Shown in pieces: positions 45,344 through 53,762 of a stretch of 63,351 nucleotides of DNA. Each line of letters starts with the position of its first letter. The stretch's first letter is position 1. A model generated the notes under the pieces. That model did no database searches. It saw nothing but the letters and a program-made list of their open reading frames with translations, and was not told the DNA's origin. The stretch comes from Geobacter sp. UBA2189 (GTDB lineage: Bacteria > Desulfobacterota > Desulfuromonadia > Geobacterales > Pseudopelobacteraceae). The stretch is taken from positions 1 to 63,351 of the forward strand of contig DCVL01000061.1 of assembly GCA_002328035.1 (NCBI GenBank). The letters run 5' to 3'. Made by a program: the position numbers and the translations under genes.

Positions 45344-46572
45344 CGCTGTTCCTCCCTGCAAAGGCAGCCTGAACCAAGAACCAGGGAGGTACTGTTTCCA
45401 CCAAACGCAAAGGAGTTGGAAAGCGCTATCTTTGCATCTGTAACACGGCTACCTTCATGGCAGTAGTCAAGGTCACATTCCGGATCCCTTCCCCTGAAAT
45501 GTAATGTTTGCGGAATGATAGATGCGTTAAGGCATAGCAAGGTTGCAACCGCTTCAATCGCTCCGGCAGCACCCAGACAATGTCCGGTTACAGGCTTGGT
45601 GGAGACAAGAGGAACATTGGTTCCATATGCTGAGAACACCTTTTTGACTGCATTGGATTCAACAACATCATTTAGAGGAGTCCCTGTGCCATGCGCGTTT
45701 ATCCACCCTACATCGGCGCGGTCAATCCCAGCCGCCGAGATTGCCCCGTTCATCACCCTTGCAGCAGCCGTAGCTGTTGGTTCTGGAGCCGTTATATGGT
45801 ACGCCTCTCCGACAAGGGCATATCCCAGAACATAACCGAGAATATCTGTTCCACGCTCTATAGCTCTCTCTTCATCCTCCAGAACCATGAATGCAGCACC
45901 CTCGCCAAGTGACAACCCCTGGCGCCCCAGACTGAAAGGTGCACATGGGTTTGGATCTACCACCTTAAGGGCATTGAAGCCGGCAAATGTCAACATGGCA
46001 AGCGAATCTGCCCCGCCACATAACATAGCCTGCTGGCGACCAGTACGGATCAGATCCGCACCCCAGCCAATAGCTGTTCCTGATGATGAACAAGCCGTTG
46101 TAATGGTTCCCTGATAACCGGCAAAACCAAGTGAATGAGCTACTGCCGTTGCTGTGGAATCAGGAAGCAGTGTACGGAGCAGACCAGGTTTCGCACTCTT
46201 CCCTGACAATTCACCCTGCAGCCAGCTCTCGGCATTAAGCATACCGCCAACCCCACCCCCGATAGAAACACCAATCTGATAAGGGTCATATACCCCTGCC
46301 AGTGAACTCATCTCAACAGCTTCCCTGGCGCTGATAATAGCAAACTGGTCTGTGCGTGAAAGTCGGTGAATACGGTCAGACTGGAAATAATCTGCCGGAT
46401 TGTACTGTTTTACCTGACAGCCAATTCTGGCAGGAAACGGTGATACATCAAAGAGATCGACAGATGCAATTCCGCTTTTCCCCGTAGCTATCGCTTCAAG
46501 AAATGAAGGGGTATCCTTTGCTGCGCCGCAGAAAACCCCGAGACCGGTGATGGCAACACGCCTGCTGCTCAA
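45340..46572 (-). CDS. 3-oxoacyl-ACP synthase (KAS II / FabF-like), active type
   Basis: 410 residues with the full KAS II triad: Cys161 in TTACSSSGTAIG, His294 in INAHGTGTPLND and His331 in TKPVTGHCLGAAGA, plus Lys326. It performs the decarboxylative condensation in chain extension. It is not next to the usual housekeeping fab genes but within the specialised cluster, which suggests a dedicated role. Confidence 0.92.
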   Translation of the reverse strand: MSSRRVAITGLGVFCGAAKDTPSFLEAIATGKSGIASVDLFDVSPFPARIGCQVKQYNPADYFQSDRIHRLSRTDQFAIISAREAVEMSSLAGVYDPYQIGVSIGGGVGGMLNAESWLQGELSGKSAKPGLLRTLLPDSTATAVAHSLGFAGYQGTITTACSSSGTAIGWGADLIRTGRQQAMLCGGADSLAMLTFAGFNALKVVDPNPCAPFSLGRQGLSLGEGAAFMVLEDEERAIERGTDILGYVLGYALVGEAYHITAPEPTATAAARVMNGAISAAGIDRADVGWINAHGTGTPLNDVVESNAVKKVFSAYGTNVPLVSTKPVTGHCLGAAGAIEAVATLLCLNASIIPQTLHFRGRDPECDLDYCHEGSRVTDAKIALSNSFAFGGNSTSLVLGSGCLCREEQR

Positions 46573-47315
46573 AGAATACCTCCATCTACAACAAGAGATT
46601 GTCCAGTGATGTAAGCAGCCCTGGATGAAGCAAGAAAGAGCACAGCAGCCGCAACCTCATCAGGCTTGCCTATTCGTCCCAAAGCAGAAGATTTAACAAT
46701 TCTGTCAACCTGATCCTGTTTCAGCCCTGCTGTCATATCAGTATCAATAAGTCCGGCTACCACTGTATTAACCCTGATCCCCATACCACCAAGTTCACGC
46801 GCAAGAGACTTACCAAAGCTTATAACTGCCCCCTTTGAGGCCGCATAATTGGTCTGTCCGGCGGCTCCGGTTATACCTGAGACCGATGAAATATTTACGA
46901 TCACCCCGCTGCGACGGGACAGCATCTTCCGCACCCCCCATTTGCAGCAGTAAAACATCGGATACAGGTTGGTACGGATAACGCTGTCCCAGTCATCATC
47001 GGACATCATTGCCATAAAGCCGTCACGTATAATTCCGGCGTTGTTAACCAGTACATCCAGTGAACCTTTTTCAGCGGTTGCTGCATCAATAAAGGCAGCA
47101 GCGCCGTTTGAGCTGCTCAGATCCGCCCTTACCACAGTAATGCTTCCTGGCAGTTCCTCAGCATCAGCCTGCAACTTGAGCGCAGCCTCGTCATTGCTCA
47201 GGTAGGCAGCAAAAACCGTCGCTCCTGCCGCAGCAAAGTCAAGAGAGATAGCCCGACCAATTCCACGCGTCCCGCCGGTAACGGCAATAACCATATCTTT
47301 AAATTCAAGACTCAT
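46569..47315 (-). CDS. 3-oxoacyl-ACP reductase (FabG-like SDR)
   Basis: 248 residues. NADPH motif VTGGTRGIGRAI at the N-terminus, NNAG, catalytic Ser in NISSVSG and YxxxK in NYAASKGAV, and the C-terminal YITGQSLVVDGG. Reduces the 3-keto group made by the ketosynthase. Starts 60 nt after the preceding gene, the widest gap of the cluster, so an internal promoter is possible. Confidence 0.92.
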   Translation of the reverse strand: MSLEFKDMVIAVTGGTRGIGRAISLDFAAAGATVFAAYLSNDEAALKLQADAEELPGSITVVRADLSSSNGAAAFIDAATAEKGSLDVLVNNAGIIRDGFMAMMSDDDWDSVIRTNLYPMFYCCKWGVRKMLSRRSGVIVNISSVSGITGAAGQTNYAASKGAVISFGKSLARELGGMGIRVNTVVAGLIDTDMTAGLKQDQVDRIVKSSALGRIGKPDEVAAAVLFLASSRAAYITGQSLVVDGGIL

Positions 47316-47375
47316 ACAAACTTAACACCTCAAGAGAACGTACAGCCTGTTCCTGTTTTAAATAAAGGGTCAGAT

Positions 47376-48758
47376 TCACTTCATCGGCGATATTCTACTT
47401 CTTCCAAGCCTCTTCAGCAACTTCCAAAGCGGCCCCCTTACCTTAAACATCCTCAGAGCCTCAAGCATTGCATCGCTGATGTTTATCTCAAGCCCGGGAA
47501 CTATCCATGTTTTACGGAGCATAGCCTGCTCTGTAACCAGTTCTGAAAGTCTCTCCTTTATTGCCGGAGCCAGATAAAAAAACGGAGTCAGCAGGTCAGT
47601 ATCCTTTGTAACAATCCCCTCTTCAAGAGCTGTTCGATGGAGAGTGGTACCCGGATAGATCCTTACACCTGTCATGGCAATAACCGCTGTAGGTTCCAGC
47701 TCATCCATCAGCCTGAAGGAGTCCAGAACCGTCTCTTCAGTTTCCCCTGGACCTCCAAATATTATGTAATGTGCAAAGTCCAGCCCTGCATTTTTACAAA
47801 GCAGCGAGGCGGTTCTTACCTGTTCAACGGTGAAAGATTTGCTTAAGGTTTTCAGGATCGCAGGTGAACCGGAATCAGTGCCAAACTCCACGGCATCACA
47901 ACCTGCACGCTGCATTATTTCAAGAAGCGCTGGTGTAATGAAATCAGGGTTTATAAAGGCTGACCAGTTGATGACAACATCTTCCTGAATCATTTTTTTA
48001 CAGAGTTGCTCAGCAAATTCAACAGGATAGTTAAATATGTCATCAACAAAATAGAGATAATCCACCCCGTAATCCTGTATGAGAGAGCGGATTTCAATAA
48101 TAATATCATCAACAGGACGGAGCCTGATCTTCCTACCTTCCAGCAGAGGATAGGTGCAGTAGCTGCAACTGAACGGACAGCCCCGTTTTGTCTGGAGATT
48201 GGCCATTCCTCCCTCTTCAAGGTAACGGGCAACATTAAAAAGTGTTCTATCTGGACTTTTTATATCTCTCACCAACTGTTGCGGGATAAAGCTGTTTATA
48301 TCCGGCAACAGTACCCCTGGCAGGATTGAAGGTTCCAGTTTTTTTGAGAGACAGTCCAGAAGCTCTGGTAATACCTCCTCCCCCTCACCCAACAGACCAA
48401 AATCAGCATTGCATGCCGAAAGTATCTCAACCGGCATAAGACTAAAGCCTGAACCTCCAACAATTACAGGGATACGCCCCTTGCAGACAGCAACCAGTTC
48501 TGTCAATTCAGAGAGGTAGGATTTGGCTCCTGGCCAGGTAACATTATCCAGATTTCTAAGAGATATGATCACGGCATCCGGATTATCGGAAGATAGTCTT
48601 TCCTTGAGGGTAGAGACAGGTTCAGACTCAAAGCAGAGATCAAGCACGGAAAGCAGATGTCCGGCCTCCTGCAACGGCCTGGCAAGAAAGGCCAATCCCA
48701 ATGGGAAAACCGGATAGGGGGTACGTTCCCGATTGGCTGAAACGAGGAGGAGCTTCAT
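47376..48758 (-). CDS. B12-binding-domain radical SAM protein (1)
   Basis: 460 residues. The N-terminal part (about 1-150) has a B12-binding-type Rossmann fold (PVFPLGLAFLARPLQEAGH, VIVGGSGFSLMPVEIL). The radical SAM core has CxxxCxxC in TKRGCPFSCSYCTYP. The family (BchE/HpnP type) performs methylations, cyclisations and other C-C chemistry on unreactive carbons. Coupled to the thioesterase gene by a 4-nt overlap. The substrate here is unknown. Confidence 0.85.
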   Translation of the reverse strand: MKLLLVSANRERTPYPVFPLGLAFLARPLQEAGHLLSVLDLCFESEPVSTLKERLSSDNPDAVIISLRNLDNVTWPGAKSYLSELTELVAVCKGRIPVIVGGSGFSLMPVEILSACNADFGLLGEGEEVLPELLDCLSKKLEPSILPGVLLPDINSFIPQQLVRDIKSPDRTLFNVARYLEEGGMANLQTKRGCPFSCSYCTYPLLEGRKIRLRPVDDIIIEIRSLIQDYGVDYLYFVDDIFNYPVEFAEQLCKKMIQEDVVINWSAFINPDFITPALLEIMQRAGCDAVEFGTDSGSPAILKTLSKSFTVEQVRTASLLCKNAGLDFAHYIIFGGPGETEETVLDSFRLMDELEPTAVIAMTGVRIYPGTTLHRTALEEGIVTKDTDLLTPFFYLAPAIKERLSELVTEQAMLRKTWIVPGLEINISDAMLEALRMFKVRGPLWKLLKRLGRSRISPMK

Positions 48759-49210
48759 TCGGCATCTCCGGCCAGCCAGTCCTTCATCCTGGCGACCCTA
48801 TCCTCAATTTCTTCGGGCAGCCTGTACTGCAAAGCTCCGGCGCTGTCCGTAAGGACATGCTTTACAACGCCGGATGCCAGCCGTTCTCCATCAGAGGCAA
48901 GCATCTCACAGCGGAAACAGAGCATCCCAACTTCATCACCTTCAAGCCTTGTGCATATCCTGACTTTGTCATTGAAGCGGGCAGGTCTTAAATATTTCAG
49001 TTCAAGAGAAACCACAGGCCCCAGATATGCAAGTTTCAGCAGGTCATCAGGAGCAAGGCCAAACTGCCTGGAGAGGCTGTTACGTCCTATCTCCATCCAT
49101 GCAACATAATGCCCATGCCAAGCGACACTATATGAATCAACCTCATTGAAACGAACGGTTATGACTGTTTCGTGGTATCTCACCTCTGGCTGTTCTCCGA
49201 ATCTATCCAT
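48755..49210 (-). CDS. 4HBT-type acyl thioesterase
   Basis: 151-residue hotdog protein of the YbgC/FadM type. The motif RFNEVDSYSVAWHGHYVAWMEIGR holds the usual Asp, here in the EVDS position. It may free or proofread acyl chains from the cluster's ACP, or act as an acyl-transfer helper. Overlaps the acyltransferase gene by 31 nt. Confidence 0.85.
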   Translation of the reverse strand: MDRFGEQPEVRYHETVITVRFNEVDSYSVAWHGHYVAWMEIGRNSLSRQFGLAPDDLLKLAYLGPVVSLELKYLRPARFNDKVRICTRLEGDEVGMLCFRCEMLASDGERLASGVVKHVLTDSAGALQYRLPEEIEDRVARMKDWLAGDAE

Positions 49211-50028
49211 CTGTTGAATTTTTTCAGGGCATTGCCGCTACCAACCTCTACGAGGTTTTTTACCCCTCTGGAGAGAAGCGTAAGATAACTCCGTTCCCAC
49301 CAAACCGGCTTTAGCAGTTCGTCCAGCAGAAAAGTGGGAATATCAGATGCCTTAAGCCTTGTCTGACTTATATGTTCAATCACCGGAACTACAGGCTCCG
49401 CAAAATTGTAATCAGAGACAACAGCTTCAAGTTGAGAGGCTATTACGGCCATCAATGGAGTATGCAGCGGAGCCTCGCAGCTAAAACTACTGGCGTTAAA
49501 GGCTCCAGCCTCACGGCATTCAGCAAGGGCTGACTCAATCCCCTCACTTTCTCCCGCCAGCAGGAAATGACTGGAGGTGTTATAATTTGCCACAAAGACC
49601 CGGTTATTTCTTGCTGCAGACTCTACCGCTCCAACGGACAGACCGATTGGACAACCAAGAGCATACTCCTTTGTTGCGCTCATAACCCTCATACAGGCAC
49701 CAAGGCGGGCTGCCAGTTCCAGGGCATCCCCCTCCGTGATGCAGCCTGCCGCATTAAGGGCAGCATAAATGCCCAAAGAATGTTCAGCTATCAGCTCCGG
49801 TTTCTCTCCTTTAAAGAGCAGCCTTCGGGCACGGTAGAGCGACATTGCAACCCCGTAGATCTGTAGACAGGTATGTTGGCTTAGAGAACCAGCCGAAAGT
49901 GGTTGTTTGTTTTCAAGATCATAACCGCAACGCTCCCTGCATTTAAGATTGATAATCCTGAAATCATCGTCATCTGGTAGAAGAGGCTCATACTGCAACG
50001 GCTGCCCTGGAAAGATCCATCCGTTCAT
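49180..50028 (-). CDS. Malonyl/acyl-ACP transferase-like protein (FabD fold)
   Basis: 282 residues. The nucleophile elbow is IAEHSLGIYAA (Ser in xHSLG) and the partner His lies in EAPLHTPLM. The Arg-containing RGxxMQ motif that fixes malonyl specificity in FabD is altered (ARLGACMRVM), so the loaded acyl group may differ from malonyl. The N-terminus is short and divergent (MNGWIFPGQPLQYEP). Confidence 0.75.
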   Translation of the reverse strand: MNGWIFPGQPLQYEPLLPDDDDFRIINLKCRERCGYDLENKQPLSAGSLSQHTCLQIYGVAMSLYRARRLLFKGEKPELIAEHSLGIYAALNAAGCITEGDALELAARLGACMRVMSATKEYALGCPIGLSVGAVESAARNNRVFVANYNTSSHFLLAGESEGIESALAECREAGAFNASSFSCEAPLHTPLMAVIASQLEAVVSDYNFAEPVVPVIEHISQTRLKASDIPTFLLDELLKPVWWERSYLTLLSRGVKNLVEVGSGNALKKFNRWIDSENSQR

Positions 50029-51305
50029 GCGGCACTCCCCTCTTTGCCATAAATTCCTCCACGCCTGAGGATATTGTAGAGGAGATTCACCCCTTTTCCC
50101 GGACTCTGCATGACCCTTCCTGCAATTGCAGACCAGGAATAAGCCTCGCGCCTGGCATCAACCCACCCCTTATGCAATCGTTCTGGAGACATCTGCTTTG
50201 GCTGAAACACCACCTGACTATGGTCATAGCTCTGCCAGTCAGTATGCAACATTCTGCCTTCTTTTTGGTACTGAGTGAAAAGGGCTGTACCTGGATATGG
50301 CGTAAGTATATGAAATGTTGGGAGGCTTGCCCTGCAATCTTCAAGATACCGGACGGTTCTCTCGAAAATACCTTCATTGTGATCATCAAAACCGAATATT
50401 ACAGATGCCTCAACCACAATGCCGGTATCACGGATCCGCTTTATAAGATCAGACTGTTTTGATTTACCTGCAGTCTTTGGATGATTTGCAAACTCGCCAT
50501 CCGGAGATTCAAGCCCAACAAAGATACCTATGCATCCGGAGTCAGCCAGCAGGCGTACAAGCTCCGGATCCTCGGCAAAACGAAGGTTTGCCTGACCACC
50601 CCACTTAAAACCCATTCCGGCCATACCTTTAAGTATCGGTTTGGCTCTCAACGGATCTCCCAGAATGTTGTCATCAAGAAAGACCATAAGACCTGGTTCA
50701 AAACTTGCCAGTTCAGCCAGAATATCCTTTGGATCTCGATATCGGAATGTACGGCCAAAATAAGGGGTTATTGTGCAGAATGGACAGTTATACGGGCAAC
50801 CACGGCTTGCCTGTAGCGTCCTGGTCGTCAAATACTTGCGACTGCCCAGGAAATCAGTCCGAGACCAAGGGATCTCAAGTAGATCACCTTCTGGAACCAT
50901 CCGATAAAATTTCTTAAGGCGGTTGTTGAGCAGGTCGTCAAGCAGTCCGACCCAAACCGGTTCAGCTTCTCCAATCACAACGGCATCGGCATGTTCAATA
51001 GCTTCATCAGGCAGGACGGTAGGATGCATACCTCCCAGTACAACCGGCACCCCCTTCTGCCTGAATCTGTCAGCAATCTGATACGCCCGTACAGCCTGAT
51101 GGGTCATGGCGGTGATCCCTACCAGATCATAGTCACCATCAAAATCAATATCTTCCTGTACCTCATCAGCCAGCAGAACCTCCCAGGCCGGAGGTGTGGC
51201 AGCAGCCACCTGCTTTAAAGAAAGAGATGGGAGCTGAAAGCGCTTTACCCAACCAAGTTTATGTATAGCGGGATAGACCAGCAACAGGCGCGGTTTTTCG
51301 TTCAT
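50025..51305 (-). CDS. B12-binding-domain radical SAM protein (2)
   Basis: 426 residues. The N-terminal B12-binding-type domain (about 1-140; GITAMTHQAVRAYQIADRF, VVLGGMHPTVLPDEA) is followed by the radical SAM site C170-x3-C174-x2-C177 in RGCPYNCPFCTITPYFGR, and a C-terminal helical region. It is clearly paralogous to the next upstream gene, 51302-52588, and overlaps its end by 4 nt. Confidence 0.87.
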   Translation of the reverse strand: MNEKPRLLLVYPAIHKLGWVKRFQLPSLSLKQVAAATPPAWEVLLADEVQEDIDFDGDYDLVGITAMTHQAVRAYQIADRFRQKGVPVVLGGMHPTVLPDEAIEHADAVVIGEAEPVWVGLLDDLLNNRLKKFYRMVPEGDLLEIPWSRTDFLGSRKYLTTRTLQASRGCPYNCPFCTITPYFGRTFRYRDPKDILAELASFEPGLMVFLDDNILGDPLRAKPILKGMAGMGFKWGGQANLRFAEDPELVRLLADSGCIGIFVGLESPDGEFANHPKTAGKSKQSDLIKRIRDTGIVVEASVIFGFDDHNEGIFERTVRYLEDCRASLPTFHILTPYPGTALFTQYQKEGRMLHTDWQSYDHSQVVFQPKQMSPERLHKGWVDARREAYSWSAIAGRVMQSPGKGVNLLYNILRRGGIYGKEGSAA

Positions 51306-52588
51306 GAATCAACACGCTTTCTTCTGATTGCAGATCGGAATCCGATATTCATAGGGCCAAAGACCTGAACCGAACGATGCAGCTTGAATATCCTGCGATA
51401 TATGGAACCAAACGAGTAAAAAGATCTGCAGATCTCTTCATAGCCATCCTGCAACTCCTTTACTGTCATACCTTTCGGTCTGAATGTAACATGCTCCATA
51501 TCGTAATCACGCCAGTCATTGTTGAAAATTCGCCCCTCAGCTTCAAGACGGCTTCGAACCCTGGTGCCAGGATAAGGAGTAAGAATCGGAAATATGGCGG
51601 CCTCAAGACGGATATCTTCACAAAAACGAAGGGTCTGTTCAAAGACAGCTGGTGTATCGCCATCGCTACCCATAACAAATGAACCGAGGATACCTATACC
51701 GTTCTCACGAAAGAGTGCCGCGTACTCTTTGTATGATTCAGCCTTGTTTGTAACCTTACCCATAGCTGCCAGAGAATCTTGGTTCAGAGATTCAAAACCG
51801 ACAAACATTCCTATGCAGCCTGATTCTCCCGCAGCCTTAAGCAGTTCCAAGTCTTCGGCAAAATCAATCGGGGCATGTGAGAGCCATTTAAGCCCCATCC
51901 CCTTCATACCGGAAAAGAGGGGAAGTGAATAGCGACGATCAGCTACAATATTGTCATCAACAAAAAATACAAATGAGTTTACCTTGCGAAGCTGTTCCAA
52001 TTCAGACAGCACCTGCTCAACTGGGCGCTTGCGATATTTACGGCCATAAAAAGCGGTGACAGAACAAAATTCACAATCGAAAGGGCAACCACGTGTAGTC
52101 TGAATGGTATTAGTAAAAAGATGGCCGGAACCCTTGAAAATTTCACGTCTGGCAGGGGGAATTATTGCTGTGTCAACCAGATCCGTTGCCTTGTAGATGG
52201 GACGAAGTCTGCCCGCTTTAAAATCATTCAGCAGCTCTGGCCAGACAAGCTCACCCTCTCCAATCACGACAGAATCAACATGCCGGAGAGCTTCATCAGG
52301 GAGGTTACTTGCATGAAAGCCACCCATAACAACGGTTTTACCCCTTGAGCGGAACTGATCAGCAAGTTGATATGCCCGATTGGCCTGGGCAGTCATTGCA
52401 GTAAGGGCAACAAGATCCGTATCAAAGTTAAAATCAGTGGGACGGACAGCATCATCGTGGAATGCCAGCTCCCATTCAGGCGGAGTGACAGCCGCAAGAG
52501 CCGCAAGCGACAAGGTGGGAAACTTAAAGGCCAGCTCGCCCCATAAACGCCCCCTGAGCCAGCCAGGGGAAAGAAAAAGTACCTTCAT
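51302..52588 (-). CDS. B12-binding-domain radical SAM protein (3)
   Basis: 428 residues and the same domain order as its neighbour: B12-binding-type domain (ALTAMTAQANRAYQLADQF, VVMGGFHASNLPDEA), then C168-x3-C172-x2-C175 in RGCPFDCEFCSVTAFYGRKYR, then PILTPYPGTRVRSRLEAEGRIFN. The two genes share motif after motif, so they look like an old tandem duplication whose products act on successive or alternative positions of a chain. Confidence 0.87.
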   Translation of the reverse strand: MKVLFLSPGWLRGRLWGELAFKFPTLSLAALAAVTPPEWELAFHDDAVRPTDFNFDTDLVALTAMTAQANRAYQLADQFRSRGKTVVMGGFHASNLPDEALRHVDSVVIGEGELVWPELLNDFKAGRLRPIYKATDLVDTAIIPPARREIFKGSGHLFTNTIQTTRGCPFDCEFCSVTAFYGRKYRKRPVEQVLSELEQLRKVNSFVFFVDDNIVADRRYSLPLFSGMKGMGLKWLSHAPIDFAEDLELLKAAGESGCIGMFVGFESLNQDSLAAMGKVTNKAESYKEYAALFRENGIGILGSFVMGSDGDTPAVFEQTLRFCEDIRLEAAIFPILTPYPGTRVRSRLEAEGRIFNNDWRDYDMEHVTFRPKGMTVKELQDGYEEICRSFYSFGSIYRRIFKLHRSVQVFGPMNIGFRSAIRRKRVDS

Positions 52589-52602
52589 CAGGGATGTTTA
52601 TA

Positions 52603-52860
52603 TTACTTCTGAGTTTCAGCTATATAGTCAGCCATTGCCCTAACCGAGGCGAAGACTTTTGTGCCAACAGCAGCATCCGGCACTACAACGCCAAATTCCT
52701 TTTCCATTGCAACCACCAACTGAAGAGCATCAATCGAATCAAGCCCCAGACCCTCTCCAAAAAGAGGAGCATCGCTATCTATCTCTTCAGCAGTCATCCC
52801 CTCAATACGAAGTGCATCTATTATCATCTGTTTTACTTTGAAAATAAGTTCTTCGGACAT
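52603..52860 (-). CDS. Acyl carrier protein of the lipid cluster
   Basis: 85 residues, acidic. The phosphopantetheine Ser42 lies in GLGLDSIDALQLV. It differs from housekeeping AcpP by the FGEGLGLDSIDALQLV form with Ala after DSID, common in specialised clusters. It follows the LpxL-like gene by 2 nt. It should carry the chain between the ketosynthase pair, reductase, dehydratase and possibly the radical SAM enzymes. Confidence 0.93.
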   Translation of the reverse strand: MSEELIFKVKQMIIDALRIEGMTAEEIDSDAPLFGEGLGLDSIDALQLVVAMEKEFGVVVPDAAVGTKVFASVRAMADYIAETQK

Positions 52861-52862
52861 AT

Positions 52863-53756
52863 CTATTGTTCCTTTGCATTATTTTTCCAGAAATCAAAGA
52901 AGTTATACCACTGATCAGGGTAATCCCTTATATAGCGTTCAAAAACAGCGGCAAGCTTTTCCATTCCTTGCTGTATTGCCTCTTTATGATGACCATGTCC
53001 GCTTTTGAAAAAGATAGGTTCATCCATCAGAGTGGCATAGTGACCACCATTCTCCAAAACAACAAAAACAGGCAGAACCGGTGCTCCTGTTGCCATTGAA
53101 AGATATGCAACACCAACCGGTAAAGGGGTGGGACGACCAAAAAACGATACTTCAACCGTATTGGATGAGCCGTCCCTGTCACCTATAAGACAGACGATCT
53201 CGTTCCTGCGCAAGGCATTTATTGCTTCGATAATCGCAAAAGGGGAGGTTTCATCACGATCAACATATATGACACCGACCCCCCTCTCCTCCCTGACACG
53301 TCTGCGAAGGTCATCCACCTTTTCATCCGGCTCAGGAAAGGTAAGCACGTTGATCTTATAGCCCAAATCCGCCAGTCCAAGCCCACCCAGTTCCCAGGTT
53401 CCCAGATGCGGAGATACCAGAATAGCACCTGTTCCGGCTGTCAGAGCCGCTTCCAGAGCTTTTGAATCAGATCTGCGAGCGATAAGAGCTTGGAGTTCTG
53501 AGCCTTTCAGGCGAATCATCCGCATAAGATCGCACCAGTTGAGGCTAAATTTATACATAGAAGAGAGCAAAAGTATTTCAACATTTTTACGACCAGTCAC
53601 AACACGAAGATTTGCCCGCTGTCCTCTGCGCTGTTCAGCTGCAAATACATAGCTTAAGCAGGCGGCAATCCAGGCAAACGGAGGCACAAGAGGTCGTGGA
53701 ACCAGTCGTGTGAACAGAGAGATCAGCAGGAGATTCATACTGCTGTAAAGAGCCAT
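52863..53756 (-). CDS. LpxL/HtrB-like acyltransferase
   Basis: 297 residues, with an N-terminal hydrophobic anchor and the HX4E catalytic motif H117-LGTW-E122 in LVSPHLGTWELGG. Later ones are LIGDRDGSS and PVLPVFVVLENG, as in lipid A secondary acyltransferases. It probably moves the finished acyl chain from ACP to a lipid or glycolipid acceptor, fitting the ACP gene directly downstream. Confidence 0.88.
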   Translation of the reverse strand: MALYSSMNLLLISLFTRLVPRPLVPPFAWIAACLSYVFAAEQRRGQRANLRVVTGRKNVEILLLSSMYKFSLNWCDLMRMIRLKGSELQALIARRSDSKALEAALTAGTGAILVSPHLGTWELGGLGLADLGYKINVLTFPEPDEKVDDLRRRVREERGVGVIYVDRDETSPFAIIEAINALRRNEIVCLIGDRDGSSNTVEVSFFGRPTPLPVGVAYLSMATGAPVLPVFVVLENGGHYATLMDEPIFFKSGHGHHKEAIQQGMEKLAAVFERYIRDYPDQWYNFFDFWKNNAKEQ

Positions 53757-53762
53757 CCCTGA

